The position numbers and the translations under genes were made by a program. DNA of 64,000 bases from Paraburkholderia silviterrae. GTDB lineage: Bacteria; Pseudomonadota; Gammaproteobacteria; Burkholderiales; Burkholderiaceae. Shown piece after piece: positions 30,773 to 41,119 of this stretch; position 1 is the stretch's first letter, and the number at the start of each line of letters is the position of its first letter. Under the pieces are notes generated by a model that saw only the letters and a list, made by a program, of their open reading frames with translations, had not been told where the DNA came from and did no database searches. The stretch covers positions 163,769 through 227,768 of the forward strand of contig NZ_SMRP01000005.1 of assembly GCF_004353915.1 (NCBI RefSeq), read 5' to 3'.

Positions 30773-31127
30773 GCGAATCCTTTTGTGCGTCTTCGTTGCG
30801 CGGGCGGCGCGCCGGCCCGCAAGCCGAATTACGTGCCGCAGCGTTTCGGCGATCAACCGCGAAGTTTGCCACACTAGCGGCACCTCACGGACTTTGCGCC
30901 GCCCAGGGGCGCCGCCCGGGCTCCTTCCGTTGGATGCGGATTACCCCCTCAGGTGCCCGGATTGTTTCCGATAAGTCGCTGATTTCTATGGCGCTCTTGT
31001 CAAGAGCTTGCGAGTTTCCTGCGCAGCGGCGCCCGCAGCCACCCCTTGCCGCAACACCCGCCGGAGCCCGGGCCTGGTTCGTGCCGCACCCAGGCGCCAC
31101 CTGGGTCGAAGTACAATGCGCACCATC
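30773..31127. other. Divergent intergenic region between lolC and the conserved gene at 31128
   Basis: This 355-base stretch has no credible gene. It should hold both outward promoters. On the plus side a TACAAT hexamer (31112-31117) just upstream of the start, preceded by the interrupted dyad CCAGGCGCCACCTGG, is a candidate -10 region, but no good -35 box is seen. Confidence 0.45.
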
Positions 31128-32339
31128 ATGCCTGTCGATCGTCTCCATCTCCTCGTGCCGTTTGCGCTGCCGTCCGCGGCGGCGGCCTCAACCGCCCTCG
31201 CCGGCCTCGAGTATCCGGCACTCTCGAAACTGGTCGCGCGCGCGACCCTCGGCGAGCAGGTGATCGGCGAGGATTTCCAGCGCACTTTGCCGCACGAGCG
31301 CTGGGTTGCGCGCGCGTTCGGAGCGGCCGAGCCGCAGGCGGCGGGCAGGCCGGCCAGCGCAACCGGCATGACCGGCAAGAGCGGCGCGGACGACGATGAA
31401 GCCCCGCTCGCGCCGTGGATGCTGCTCGCCGACGGCGGCACGCCCGGCGACTCCACATGGGCCTGCGTCCAGCCCGTGCACGTGCGCATCGCGCACGACC
31501 ATCTGGTGCTGATCGACCCGGCCTCGCTCGAACTCGCCGACGCCGATGCCGCCGCGCTCTACGCAGTCGCGAGGCCCCTCATCGAAGAGCTGGGCGTGCG
31601 CGTCGAAGCGCCCACGCCCCAGCGCTGGTATCTGTCGAGCGAGCAGCTCGGCACGCTCGCGGGCGCCTCACCGCTGCGCGCGAGCGGGCGCAACATCGAA
31701 ATCTGGCTGCCGCACGAGGCGCACTCGGGTCAGCGCTCGCGCGCATGGATGAAGCTGCAGAACGAGGTGCAGATGGCCTGGTTCGAGCATCCCGTCAACG
31801 AAGCGCGCGAGGCGCGCGGCCTGCCCGCCGTCAACTCGATCTGGTTCCACGCGCAAGGCGCGCTGCGCCCGGTCAAGCGGGCGTTCTCGCGCGTGCGCTC
31901 GGACGCGGCGGCCACGCGCGGGCTCGCGCTCGCCGCCGGCGCGGAGCTGGGTGCGGCGCCCGAGACGTTCCGCACGCTTGCCGCATCGGCGGGTGCATCG
32001 ACGGGCGCGGCACCCGGCATCGCACCAAACAGTGCACCAAACAGTGCACTCAACGGTCTAGCAAACGCAGCTGCACACGCAAACGGCGCCACGCTCGTCG
32101 AGCTTGACCCGTTCTCCGCCGCCTATATCCAGCAGGACTGGGGCCGCTGGAACGCGGCGTTCGCGCAGCTCGAGCGCGACTGGTTCGCGCCCGCGCTCGC
32201 CGCCCTCGAGACCCGCGAGCTCGCCGAGCTCGGCCTCACGCTATGCGGCGACACCGGCTCGGTCACGCTCACCGCCACGCGCGGCGACCTGCGCAAATTC
32301 TGGCGACGCCGCGAGTTCGCGTCGCTCATCCTCGACTAA
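31128..32339 (+). CDS. Conserved protein of unknown function upstream of recJ
   Basis: A 403-residue soluble protein starting MPVDRLHLLVPFALPSAAAA. Text such as RIAHDHLVLIDP, RWYLSSEQLGTL, IEIWLPHEAH, WMKLQNEVQMAWFEHPVNEA and VNSIWFHAQG looks conserved; I recall a family in this position in Burkholderiaceae, sometimes filed with cofactor-independent phosphoglycerate mutases, but no catalytic motif of that superfamily is evident. Residues of about 275-325 are low-complexity, including tandem copies of NSAPNSA encoded by a short direct DNA repeat near 32025-32050. An alternative ATG lies 12 bases upstream. It is 31 bases ahead of recJ and may share its transcript. Confidence 0.75.
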   Translation: MPVDRLHLLVPFALPSAAAASTALAGLEYPALSKLVARATLGEQVIGEDFQRTLPHERWVARAFGAAEPQAAGRPASATGMTGKSGADDDEAPLAPWMLLADGGTPGDSTWACVQPVHVRIAHDHLVLIDPASLELADADAAALYAVARPLIEELGVRVEAPTPQRWYLSSEQLGTLAGASPLRASGRNIEIWLPHEAHSGQRSRAWMKLQNEVQMAWFEHPVNEAREARGLPAVNSIWFHAQGALRPVKRAFSRVRSDAAATRGLALAAGAELGAAPETFRTLAASAGASTGAAPGIAPNSAPNSALNGLANAAAHANGATLVELDPFSAAYIQQDWGRWNAAFAQLERDWFAPALAALETRELAELGLTLCGDTGSVTLTATRGDLRKFWRRREFASLILD

Positions 32340-32370
32340 TGTCCAACGTTTCCTCCACGGCCTCTCACGC

Positions 32371-34077
32371 ATGACCCGAATCGTCACCCGCGCCTGCTCC
32401 CCCGCCGATACCGAAGCCCTGATCCGTCACGGCCTGCATCCGGTGCTCGCGCGGCTCTATGCCTCACGCGGCGTGTGTCAGCCCGACGAGATCGAGACCG
32501 GCCTCAATCGCCTGATGCCGCCCGCCGGCATGAAGGGGCTCGACGAGGCCGCAATCCTGCTCGCGGATGCGCTCGAAGCCGAGTGCCGCATGCTCGTGGT
32601 CGCCGACTACGACTGCGACGGCGCAACGGCCTGCGCGGTGGCCGTGCGCGGCCTGCGCATGTTCGGCGCGCAGATCGACTATCTGGTGCCGAACCGCTTC
32701 GAGTACGGCTATGGGCTCACGCCCGAGATCGTCGCACTCGCCGCGCAACGCAAGGGCGGCCCACCCGACGTCCTGATCACGGTGGACAACGGCATCGCCA
32801 GCGTGGAAGGCGTGGAGGCCGCCAACGCGCTCGGCATCGAAGTCCTCGTGACCGACCACCACCTGCCCGGCGACACGCTGCCCGACGCGCGTGCCATCGT
32901 CAATCCGAACCAGCCGGGCTGCACGTTCGAGAGCAAGTGCATCGCGGGCGTGGGCGTCATGTTCTATACGCTGCTCGCGTTGCGCGCCGAATTGCGCAAG
33001 CGCGACGCCTTCAGCGACGCACGCCCCGAGCCACGCCTGGACGGCCTGCTCGATCTGGTCGCGCTCGGCACCGTCGCCGACGTCGTGAAGCTCGATTGCA
33101 ACAACCGCGTGCTCGTTGCACAGGGCCTGCAGCGCATCCGCAACGGCCGCATGCAGCCCGGCATCGCCGCCCTGTTCCGCGCCGCGGGCCGTGATGCAAA
33201 AAGCGCCTCGGGCTTCGATCTGGGCTTCGCGCTCGGGCCGCGCCTGAACGCGGCGGGCCGTCTCTCCGACATGTCGCTCGGCATCGAGTGCCTGACCACG
33301 GACGACGTGGGCCGTGCGTGGGAGCTTGCCCAGCAGCTCGATACGATGAACCGCGAGCGCCGCGAAATCGAAGCGGGCATGCAGCAACAGGCGCTCGCCG
33401 ATCTGGCCAACGTCGATCCGCAGGACAACGCCACGCTCACGCTCTTCAATCCGGGCTGGCATCAGGGCGTGATCGGCATCGTCGCGGGGCGGCTCAAGGA
33501 GAAGTTCCATCGCCCCTCCTTCACGTTCGCGCCCGCCGACGAAAACGGCGAGCTCGTGAAGGGCTCGGGCCGCTCGATCCCCGGTTTCCATCTGCGCGAC
33601 GCCATCGATCTGATCTCAAAGCGCGAGCCGGGTCTCATCCACAAGTTCGGCGGGCACGCCATGGCCGCCGGCATGACTCTCTCCGCCGCCGACGTGCCGC
33701 GCTTTGCCGCCGCGTTCGAGCGCGTGGGCCGCGAGTGGCTCTCCGCCGAGGCGCTCGCGCGCACGGTGGAGACCGATGGCGAGCTCGAAGACGCCTGGTT
33801 CACGCCCGATTTCGTCGAAATGCTCGACGCGGCCGTGTGGGGCCAGGGCTTTCCGGCGCCCGTGTTCTCGGGCGAATTCGAGGTGGCCTCGCAGGCGCTC
33901 GTGAAGGACAAGCACCTGAAGCTTCAACTGCTGCGCGGGCGCCAGCGCTTCAACGCGATCTGGTTCAACCACACCGAGTCGCTGCCGCAGCATACGACCG
34001 TCGCCTATCGGCTCGTGCGCGACACGTGGAACGGCGTCTCTCGCGTGCAGCTCGTCGTGGAGCACGCGGCGCCCTGA
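32371..34077 (+). CDS. recJ: Single-stranded-DNA-specific 5'-3' exonuclease RecJ
   Basis: RecJ degrades single-stranded DNA 5' to 3' in recombination and mismatch repair. The 568-residue product has the DHH phosphoesterase motifs: VVADYDCDGATACAV (motif I), TVDNGIAS (II), VTDHHLPGD (III, the DHH) and ALGTVADVVKLD (IV), then the DHHA1 part with HKFGGHAMAAGMTLS and a C-terminal OB-fold region ending around QLVVEHAAP. ATG 32371 (MTRIVTRACSPADTEAL) is the family-type start; the longer frame upstream is a shadow of the previous gene. It is followed by prfB and lysS. Confidence 0.95.
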   Translation: MTRIVTRACSPADTEALIRHGLHPVLARLYASRGVCQPDEIETGLNRLMPPAGMKGLDEAAILLADALEAECRMLVVADYDCDGATACAVAVRGLRMFGAQIDYLVPNRFEYGYGLTPEIVALAAQRKGGPPDVLITVDNGIASVEGVEAANALGIEVLVTDHHLPGDTLPDARAIVNPNQPGCTFESKCIAGVGVMFYTLLALRAELRKRDAFSDARPEPRLDGLLDLVALGTVADVVKLDCNNRVLVAQGLQRIRNGRMQPGIAALFRAAGRDAKSASGFDLGFALGPRLNAAGRLSDMSLGIECLTTDDVGRAWELAQQLDTMNRERREIEAGMQQQALADLANVDPQDNATLTLFNPGWHQGVIGIVAGRLKEKFHRPSFTFAPADENGELVKGSGRSIPGFHLRDAIDLISKREPGLIHKFGGHAMAAGMTLSAADVPRFAAAFERVGREWLSAEALARTVETDGELEDAWFTPDFVEMLDAAVWGQGFPAPVFSGEFEVASQALVKDKHLKLQLLRGRQRFNAIWFNHTESLPQHTTVAYRLVRDTWNGVSRVQLVVEHAAP

Positions 34078-34171
34078 TCCGCACACGGGGCGCGAACCCG
34101 GCGCCAGCGCGCCCTTGACGCATGTCCAATCGGCTATAATTTGATGTTTTACACGCCGGATCACGACACAA

Positions 34172-35276
34172 ATGGAAGCGGAACGTCTCAACGCGATCGA
34201 AGCCCTCTTGGCGGACCTGCGCACGCGCGCGGGCGAGCTACGGGGGTATCTTTGACTACGACGTAAAAGCCCGACGGCTCGTCGAAGTCAACAGCGAACT
34301 CGAAGACCCCAACGTCTGGAACGACTCCAAGCACGCCCAGGGGCTCGGCAAGGAAAAGAAGCTCCTTGAAGGCGTCGTGCACGTGCTCGACGGCATCGAG
34401 AACGACACGCGCGACACCCAGGACCTCTTCGAGATGGCCCGCGAGGAAGGCGATGAGGACACGCTCGTCGCCATCGAAACCGATGCTCAGGCGATCGAAG
34501 CGCGCGTAGCCGACGTCGAGTTCCGCCGCATGTTCGCGAACCCGGCCGACCCGAACAACGCCTTCATCGACATCCAGGCGGGCGCGGGCGGCACCGAGGC
34601 CTGCGACTGGGCGTCCATGCTGTTGCGCCAGTACGTGCGCTACTGCGAGCGCAAGGGCTTCAAGACCGAAGTGCTCGAAGAGTCCGAAGGCGACGTGGCC
34701 GGCATCAAGAGCGCGACCATCAAGGTCGAAGGCGAATACGCCTACGGGTTCCTGCGCACCGAAACCGGCATTCACCGCCTCGTGCGCAAATCGCCGTTCG
34801 ACTCCTCGGGCGGGCGTCATACGTCGTTCTCGTCGGTGTTCGTGTATCCGGAAATCGACGAGTCGTTCGAGATCGAAGTCAATCCGGCCGATCTGCGCAT
34901 CGACACGTACCGCGCTTCGGGCGCGGGCGGTCAGCACATCAACAAGACCGACTCCGCCGTGCGTATCACGCACATCCCGTCGGGCATCGTCGTGCAGTGC
35001 CAGAACGACCGCTCGCAGCACCGCAACCGCGCCGAAGCCATGGCGATGCTGAAGTCGCGCCTGTACGAAGCCGAGATGCGCAAGCGCCAGTCCGAGCAGG
35101 ACAAGCTCGAAGCGGGCAAGTCGGACGTGGGCTGGGGTCACCAGATCCGCTCCTACGTGCTCGACAACAGCCGCATCAAGGATCTGCGCACCAACGTCGA
35201 AATCAGCAACACCAAGGCCGTGCTCGACGGCGATCTCGACGCCTTCATCAGCGCGAGCCTGAAACAGGGCGTGTAA
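34172..35276 (+). CDS. prfB: Peptide chain release factor 2 (programmed +1 frameshift)
   Basis: RF2 releases nascent peptides at UGA and UAA stops. The gene is read in two frames: ATG 34172 to codon 27 (CTT, 34250-34252), then a +1 shift over the T at 34253 and continuation from GAC at 34254 to the stop, giving about 367 residues. The specificity tripeptide SPF (in [10 protein letters not shown]) and the catalytic GGQ (in [11 protein letters not shown]) are intact. The in-frame UGA with its upstream SD-like sequence makes synthesis dependent on RF2 level. A TATAAT box lies at 34135-34140, about 32 bases before the start. It sits between recJ and lysS. Confidence 0.97.
34240..34256 (+). promoter_or_regulatory. 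prfB programmed +1 frameshift site
   Basis: The sequence ACGGGGGTATCTTTGAC holds an internal SD-like GGGGG, the slippery CTT codon and the in-frame TGA stop followed by C, a poor termination context. This is the classic autoregulatory recoding site: low RF2 lets the ribosome pause at UGA and slip +1. Confidence 0.95.
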
Positions 35277-35503
35277 GCCCGGCGCGCCCCAGGGCGCCGC
35301 CCTCTCCTGCCGCGCCGCCGCCCGTCTGGAAATGTCAGACTACGGCGCGCGCCGCGGGAACCGAAGTCCGCACGATGTGCCACACGGGGCCAGACAAGAC
35401 CCGGCAGGCGCTGCGGCCCGCGCGGCACCGCGCCCGGGCCCCAAACCGAAACATCCGCCGAAACATCCGCCGAAACACCGCGAATCCAATCATCCGAGCC
35501 ACC

Positions 35504-37039
35504 ATGACCGAACCGACTCAGCCGACCGCGGCCAGCACCGCGCCCGAACTGGACGACAACCAGATCATCGCCGAGCGCCGCGAAAAGCTGCGCGCGCTGC
35601 GCGAAGCGGGTGTCGCCTATCCGAACGACTTCCGCCCCACCCACCACGCTGCGGACCTGCAGCGCGACTACGCCGACACCGACAAAGACGCGCTCGAATC
35701 CCAGGCGCTCGAAGTGTCGATCGCCGGCCGCATGATGCTCAAGCGCGTGATGGGCAAGGCGAGCTTCGCGACGGTGCGCGACGGCTCGGGCCAGATCCAG
35801 TTCTTCATCACGCCCGCCGACGTGGGCGAAACGACCTACGACGCGTTCAAGAAGTGGGACCTGGGCGACATCGTCGCGGCGAAAGGCCTGCTGTTCCGCA
35901 CCAACAAGGGCGAGCTCTCGGTGCGCTGCACGGAATTGCGCCTGCTCTCGAAGTCGCTGCGTCCGCTGCCGGACAAGTTCCATGGCCTGTCCGACCAGGA
36001 AATGCGCTACCGCCAGCGCTACGTCGACCTGATCGTCACGCCCGAAGCACGCGAGACCTTTGTCGCTCGCACCAAGGCGATCTCCTCGGTGCGCCGCTTC
36101 ATGGCCGACGCCGGCTTCATGGAAGTCGAAACGCCCATGCTGCACCCGATCCCGGGCGGCGCGGCGGCGAAGCCCTTCGTCACGCACCACAACGCGCTCG
36201 ACATGCAGATGTTCATGCGCATCGCGCCCGAGCTCTATCTGAAGCGCCTGGTCGTGGGCGGCTTCGAGCGCGTGTTCGAAATCAACCGGAATTTCCGTAA
36301 CGAAGGCGTTTCGCCGCGTCACAATCCGGAATTCACGATGATGGAGTTCTACGCCGCGTACACGGACTACACGTGGCTCATGGACTTCACGGAGCAACTG
36401 ATCCGCCAGGCCGCCGTCGATGCGCGCGGCAACGCCGTGCTCACGTACCAGGGCCGCGAGCTCGATCTGTCGAAGCCGTTCCATCGCCTGACGATCACCC
36501 AGGCGATCCAGAAGTACGCGCCGCAGTACATGAACGAGCAGCTCGCCGACGCCGCCTTCCTGCGCGCCGAGCTCAAGAAGTTCGGCGTGGACGCGAACCA
36601 GCCGGCGTTCCTGAACGCCGGCGTGGGATCGCTCCAGCTCGCGCTGTTCGAAGAGACCGCCGAGTCGCAGCTGTGGGAGCCGACTTTCATCATCGACTAC
36701 CCCATCGAGGTCTCGCCGCTCGCGCGCGCCTCCGACTCGACCCCGGGCATCACCGAGCGCTTCGAGCTCTTCATCACGGGCCGCGAGATCGCCAACGGCT
36801 TCTCGGAGCTCAACGATCCGGAAGACCAGGCCGCGCGGTTCAAGAAGCAGGTCGAACAGAAGGACGCCGGCGATGAAGAAGCGATGTTCTACGACGCCGA
36901 TTACATCCGCGCGCTCGAGTACGGCATGCCCCCGACCGGCGGCTGCGGTATCGGCATCGATCGTCTGATCATGCTGCTCACGGACAGCGCAAGCATCCGC
37001 GACGTCATTCTCTTCCCGCATCTGCGCCGCGAAGACTAA
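35504..37039 (+). CDS. lysS: Lysyl-tRNA synthetase (class II)
   Basis: LysS charges tRNA-Lys. The 511-residue class II enzyme has an N-terminal OB-fold anticodon domain ([20 protein letters not shown]) and class II motifs: [20 protein letters not shown] (motif 1 region), [20 protein letters not shown] (motif 2) and [20 protein letters not shown] (motif 3). ATG 35504 ([12 protein letters not shown]) is a usual start for this family; 169 further open codons upstream overlap prfB in another frame and are not coding. A 227-base gap from prfB contains tandem CGAAACATCCGC copies (about 35446-35480). A terminator follows at 37085. Confidence 0.97.
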   Translation: MTEPTQPTAASTAPELDDNQIIAERREKLRALREAGVAYPNDFRPTHHAADLQRDYADTDKDALESQALEVSIAGRMMLKRVMGKASFATVRDGSGQIQFFITPADVGETTYDAFKKWDLGDIVAAKGLLFRTNKGELSVRCTELRLLSKSLRPLPDKFHGLSDQEMRYRQRYVDLIVTPEARETFVARTKAISSVRRFMADAGFMEVETPMLHPIPGGAAAKPFVTHHNALDMQMFMRIAPELYLKRLVVGGFERVFEINRNFRNEGVSPRHNPEFTMMEFYAAYTDYTWLMDFTEQLIRQAAVDARGNAVLTYQGRELDLSKPFHRLTITQAIQKYAPQYMNEQLADAAFLRAELKKFGVDANQPAFLNAGVGSLQLALFEETAESQLWEPTFIIDYPIEVSPLARASDSTPGITERFELFITGREIANGFSELNDPEDQAARFKKQVEQKDAGDEEAMFYDADYIRALEYGMPPTGGCGIGIDRLIMLLTDSASIRDVILFPHLRRED

Positions 37040-37084
37040 GCATCGATACGCCACGGAGCGCCTGATTCGTTACAGACGCGCGCC

Positions 37085-37124
37085 AAACGGGGCGCATGCG
37101 GTTCACGCCGCATGTGCCCCGTTT
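37085..37124 (+). terminator. Intrinsic terminator after lysS
   Basis: A long stem AAACGGGGCGCATGCGG pairs with CCGCATGTGCCCCGTTT around a TTCACG loop, with one G-T pair. GCTTTTCTC follows, giving a short U tract. It lies 46 bases after the lysS stop. Confidence 0.8.
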
Positions 37125-37414
37125 GCTTTTCTCGGGGCTTTTTCGTTGCGCTTGCGCGACGGCATGTCAGCCGTCGTTCAGCTCGTCGTTCAGCTGTTTG
37201 TAACCAGCGGTAAAGCGGCCGGCCCGCTTCCCGGGCATGCCAGATGCGCGATGCCTGAAACCGCGTCGCACAGGGCTACGCGGCAGCCGCATATGTTCCA
37301 TCCCTTTTTTTGCTTGCGCACGCGCAAACCCGGTTACAAATTGAAACGCCTGGGCTGTGGAATTGGCTCAAACTCATCTAAACAAAGCCAACTCTGCTAA
37401 AGACGGAGCCTGTC

Positions 37415-38164
37415 ATGAACAATCCCGATCCGAAACCGACCACACTGAACCGCCGTATTCATCCGCTCGTCGCAACCGCCGCCGCGGCTGTGATCGTCGC
37501 GAGCCTCGCGGCCACGGCGGCCATCACCGGCGTCTTCCCCAAGGCCTCGAGCACGACCGAACAGAGCGCACAAAGCCAGACCGGCCAGACCGCGTTGATG
37601 GCGTCGCAGCCCGTGGTCGACTCGACCCGGCCCGTGACCGGTGCGCAAATCGCACAGAACGGCGCGCCGATCGCGGTCCCGAACAACGAGCCAGCGAACG
37701 AGCCTGCGAACCAGCCCACGGAGCCGCAGCCTGCGCCGGCCGCCCAGCAACAGGCTCCGGCCGCCCCACCGCCGCAGTACGGCCAGCAGCCGCAGCAATA
37801 CGCTCAGGAAGCACCGCCCCACCAGGCGGCGTGCGCCTCGTGCGGCGTGGTCGAGGGTATCTCCGAGACGCGCCAGGAAGGCCACGGCACCGGCATCGGC
37901 GCAGTGGGCGGCGCAGTGGTGGGCGGCGTGGTCGGCAATCAGTTCGGCAGCGGCAATGGCCGCACGGCCATGACGTTGCTGGGTGCGCTCGGTGGCGGCC
38001 TCGGCGGCAACGCGGTGGAAAAGCATCTGCGCAGCACCACGAGCTACTCGGTACGCGTGCGCATGGACAACGGCAAGATGCGCTACTTCACATATCACCA
38101 GGCGCCACCGTTCCAGCAAGGCCAGCGCGTGCGCGTCGAAAACGGCACGCTCGCCGCGGCCTGA
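37415..38164 (+). CDS. Glycine-zipper 2TM domain protein (surface antigen-like)
   Basis: A 249-residue envelope protein with an N-terminal signal-anchor helix (HPLVATAAAAVIVASLAATA), a long Pro/Gln/Ala-rich linker (residues 80-140) and a C-terminal glycine-zipper domain: GTGIGAVGGAVVGGVVGNQF and ALGGGLGGNAVEKH. The last 50 residues (YSVRVRMDNGKMRYFTY) form a small beta domain seen in the 17-kDa surface antigen/SlyB-like group. A CASCG pair sits before the zipper. Family members are tied to envelope integrity but the role is unknown. ATG 37415 follows a GACGGAG site. It is a single-gene unit between two terminators. Confidence 0.83.
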   Translation: MNNPDPKPTTLNRRIHPLVATAAAAVIVASLAATAAITGVFPKASSTTEQSAQSQTGQTALMASQPVVDSTRPVTGAQIAQNGAPIAVPNNEPANEPANQPTEPQPAPAAQQQAPAAPPPQYGQQPQQYAQEAPPHQAACASCGVVEGISETRQEGHGTGIGAVGGAVVGGVVGNQFGSGNGRTAMTLLGALGGGLGGNAVEKHLRSTTSYSVRVRMDNGKMRYFTYHQAPPFQQGQRVRVENGTLAAA

Positions 38165-38227
38165 AGATAGTTAGCTGCGGACGCGTCGCTTCGCGCGCCA
38201 GCCACTAACGCGCGTGCCCAGCAAGCA

Positions 38228-38264
38228 AAAAAGGCGATCCGCCACACGGGCGGATCGCCTTTTC
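38228..38264. terminator. Intrinsic terminator between the glycine-zipper gene and iscX
   Basis: Stem AAAAGGCGATCCGCC and its complement GGCGGATCGCCTTTT around a short loop (ACACG), preceded by extra As and followed by CTC. Located between converging genes, it can serve both the plus-strand glycine-zipper gene and the minus-strand isc operon. Confidence 0.9.
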
Positions 38265-38320
38265 TCATTGCAATCGGCGGCGGACTGCGGCCACCGGCAA
38301 CACAGCTCGCGAACGCGGAA

Positions 38321-38518
38321 TCAATACTCCGAGTCTTCGATCCAGGCCGCCTGGATGGCCTCGAGGATCTTCTCGTTCGAGCGCTCAGGATCGTCGTCGA
38401 AACCTTCGAGCTCGGTGATCCAGCGATGCAGATCGGTGAAGCGCACGTACTGCGGGTCGATCTCCGGATGCTTATCCGTCAACGCCATTGCGATGTCCTG
38501 CGTATCGGTCCATTTCAT
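38321..38518 (-). CDS. iscX: Fe-S cluster assembly protein IscX
   Basis: IscX (YfhJ) is a small acidic protein that binds IscS and iron and tunes ISC cluster assembly. The 65-residue product MKWTDTQDIAMALTDKHPEI…, with the acidic LEGFDDDPERSNEKILEAIQ, matches the family length and sequence. It is the last gene of the isc operon, 26 bases after fdx, and is followed by a terminator. Confidence 0.95.
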   Translation of the reverse strand: MKWTDTQDIAMALTDKHPEIDPQYVRFTDLHRWITELEGFDDDPERSNEKILEAIQAAWIEDSEY

Positions 38519-38544
38519 GGCAGCGCGCTCCTCTCTCCGATGGA

Positions 38545-38886
38545 TTAGTGGTTTTCCTTGGCGTGGTTGATCGAGTAACGCGGAATCTCGACCACCAGGT
38601 CATTTTCGGCGGGCACGATGGCCTGGCACGACAACCGCGAAGTCGGCTCCAGACCCCATGCCTTGTCGAGCAGGTCGTCTTCGGTTTCTTCCGACGGCTC
38701 GAGCGCGTCGAACCCTTCGCGCACGATCACGTGACAGGTCGTGCAAGCACACGATTTTTCGCACGCATGTTCGATCTCGATGCCGTGCTCCAGCAGCGCA
38801 TCGCACACACTTTCACCCGGCTTGGCGTCGATGACCGCGCCCTCCGGACACAGTTCGACATGGGGCAGCACCACGATTTGAGGCAT
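38545..38886 (-). CDS. fdx: ISC-type [2Fe-2S] ferredoxin
   Basis: Electron carrier for Fe-S cluster assembly. The 113-residue protein has the adrenodoxin-type ligand set Cys42, Cys48 and Cys51 (in HACEKSCACTTCH) and Cys87 (in LSCQA). ATG 38886 (MPQIVVLPHVELCP) is the family start; twenty more open codons upstream are not conserved. It follows hscA with a 215-base gap, longer than most gaps in this operon, where I see no gene. Confidence 0.96.
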   Translation of the reverse strand: MPQIVVLPHVELCPEGAVIDAKPGESVCDALLEHGIEIEHACEKSCACTTCHVIVREGFDALEPSEETEDDLLDKAWGLEPTSRLSCQAIVPAENDLVVEIPRYSINHAKENH

Positions 38887-39101
38887 TGTGATTTCCGTAT
38901 CCAATAACTTCTGTATCGGGCGCGCCCCGTCTGCCGACGGTGTCATCGCCCATTCTACTGACGTCGCGCGCCTTGCTGCATCGGGAAAGCACGCACGCGT
39001 GGCGTGCTTTCCGGTGCGTTTGCCGGCGCGCGTTCAACGTCCATTAAGTGTTCACTGAGCGCGCATGGAAGCGCGAATTCAGCGGCGCATTAGCCACGCA
39101 T

Positions 39102-40973
39102 TTAGCCGATCTCGTCGAGCTTCTTGCCCGCGAGCGCGCGCTTGATGCCCTTGTCCATGCGCCGTGCGGCGAACTCGTCGGTACCCTCGGCGAGCGCCTT
39201 GGTCGCCGCTTCGATGGCGTCGGTGTCTTCGCCCTGCACGATTTGCGCAAGCGCCGCGATCAGCGCATCGAGTTGCGTGCGCTCCTCGGCGCTCAGCAGC
39301 TCGCCATCAGCGGCCAGTGCGGAGTTCGTCGCTTCGACGACGCGCTGCGCCTCCACCTGCGCCTCGCGCAGCGCGCGCGCGCGCATGTCGATGTCGGCTG
39401 TCTTGAAGCTGTCTTCGAGCATCTTCGCGATGTCGTCGTCGGCGAGACCGTAGGACGGCTTCACCACCACCGACGCCTCCACGCCCGAGATCTGCTCGCG
39501 CGCGAACACGGACAAGAGGCCATCGGCGTCCACCTGGTAGGTCACGCGGATGCGCGCCGCACCGGCCACCATCGGCGGAATGCCGCGCAGCTCGAAGCGC
39601 GCGAGCGAGCGGCAGTCGGAGACGAGCTCGCGCTCGCCCTGCACCACGTGGATCGCCATCGCGGACTGGCCGTCCTTGAAGGTCGTGAACTCCTGCGCTC
39701 GCGCGACCGGAATGGTCGAGTTGCGCGGGATGATCTTCTCGACGAGCCCGCCCATCGTCTCCACGCCGAGCGACAGCGGGATCACGTCGAGCAGCAGCCA
39801 GTCGTCCTCGCCATTGCGGTTGCCGGCGAGCAAGTCGGCCTGGATCGCCGCACCGAGCGCGACAACCTGATCCGGGTCCAGATTCGTGAGCGGCGGCTGG
39901 CCGAAATACTGCTCGACGGCGCGCCGGATCACCGGCATGCGCGTCGCGCCGCCCACCAGCACTACGCCCTTCACGTCCTTCGCGGCCACCTTGGCGTCGC
40001 GCAGCGCTTTCTTCGTGGGCGTGAGCGTGCGCTGCACGAGCGCCTGCGTGAGCGCCTCGAAGCGCGGCTCGTCGATCGTCAGCGCGATCTGCTTGCCGTT
40101 CGAGAGCGCGACGTCGATGCGCGCCTCGGCCGCCGACGAGAGCGCTTCCTTCGCGTCGCGCACGCGGTCGAGCAAGAGGCGCACGTCTTCGGGCGCGAGC
40201 GTGGCGCGCTCGATGCCGGACTGCTCGAGCACCCAGGCAAAGAGAGCGTGATCGAAGTCGTCGCCGCCGAGCGCGGAATCGCCGCCCGCCGCGAGCACTT
40301 CGAATACGCCTTTGGTGAGCTTGAGAATCGACAGGTCGAAGGTGCCGCCACCCAGGTCGTAGACCGCGTAGAGCCCTTCGGCGCCGTTGTCGAGGCCGTA
40401 GGCGATGGCCGCCGCTGTCGGCTCGTTGAGCAGGCGCAGCACGTTCAGGCCGGCAAGGCGCGCGGCGTCCTTGGTGGCCTGGCGCTGTGCTTCGTCGAAG
40501 TAAGCCGGCACCGTGATGACCGCGCCGACGAGCTCGTCGCCGAGCGTGTCTTCCGCGCGCTGGCGCAGCGTGGCGAGGATTTCCGCCGACACCTCGACCG
40601 GGCTCTTCACGCCATCGATGGTCTGGATCTGCACCATGCCCGGGGCGTCGACGAATTCGTACGGCGCGTTCGCCGCGCCTTCCACCTCGGCCTTGCCGCG
40701 GCCCATGAAGCGCTTGACCGAGACGATCGTGTTGCGCGGATCGGTGGCCGCGTCGGACTTGGCCGTGCGGCCGATGCGGCGCCCGCCGTTCGCGAGATAG
40801 CGCACGACCGACGGGAGCAGCACGTGGCCGTCCGCGTCGGGCAGCACGTCGGGCACGCCGCTGCGCACGGCGGCGACCAGCGAGTTCGTCGTGCCGAGGT
40901 CGATGCCGACGGCGAGCCGCCGCTGATGCGGCGCCGGCGCCATGCCGGGTTCGGAAATTTGCAGTAGTGCCAT
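39102..40973 (-). CDS. hscA: Fe-S protein assembly chaperone HscA
   Basis: HscA is the Hsp70 that, with HscB, helps transfer clusters from IscU. The 623-residue protein has the Hsp70 ATPase signatures [15 protein letters not shown] near the start, [14 protein letters not shown] and [17 protein letters not shown], then a substrate-binding domain. It binds the LPPVK motif of IscU, which is present in the neighbouring iscU. The C-terminus ends GKKLDEIG. Located between hscB and fdx in the isc operon. Confidence 0.97.
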   Translation of the reverse strand: MALLQISEPGMAPAPHQRRLAVGIDLGTTNSLVAAVRSGVPDVLPDADGHVLLPSVVRYLANGGRRIGRTAKSDAATDPRNTIVSVKRFMGRGKAEVEGAANAPYEFVDAPGMVQIQTIDGVKSPVEVSAEILATLRQRAEDTLGDELVGAVITVPAYFDEAQRQATKDAARLAGLNVLRLLNEPTAAAIAYGLDNGAEGLYAVYDLGGGTFDLSILKLTKGVFEVLAAGGDSALGGDDFDHALFAWVLEQSGIERATLAPEDVRLLLDRVRDAKEALSSAAEARIDVALSNGKQIALTIDEPRFEALTQALVQRTLTPTKKALRDAKVAAKDVKGVVLVGGATRMPVIRRAVEQYFGQPPLTNLDPDQVVALGAAIQADLLAGNRNGEDDWLLLDVIPLSLGVETMGGLVEKIIPRNSTIPVARAQEFTTFKDGQSAMAIHVVQGERELVSDCRSLARFELRGIPPMVAGAARIRVTYQVDADGLLSVFAREQISGVEASVVVKPSYGLADDDIAKMLEDSFKTADIDMRARALREAQVEAQRVVEATNSALAADGELLSAEERTQLDALIAALAQIVQGEDTDAIEAATKALAEGTDEFAARRMDKGIKRALAGKKLDEIG

Positions 40974-41119
40974 CTGTGTGATCTGTTGCGGGCCGCCTCA
41001 CATCGTCGATCGATCAGTCGTCGTATCGATGCGTACCGATGAATCGGCAGCCCAGTCCTGTATCCGTGTTCTACGCTCTTTTTTGCTGTGCGCCCAGTCG
41101 GGGACGCCGAGCCGGGGCC

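Noticed and set aside
35446-35480. Direct repeats CGAAACATCCGC considered as a small CRISPR-like or operator array
   Set aside because: Only two full copies and one partial copy with no spacers; just a short tandem duplication before lysS.
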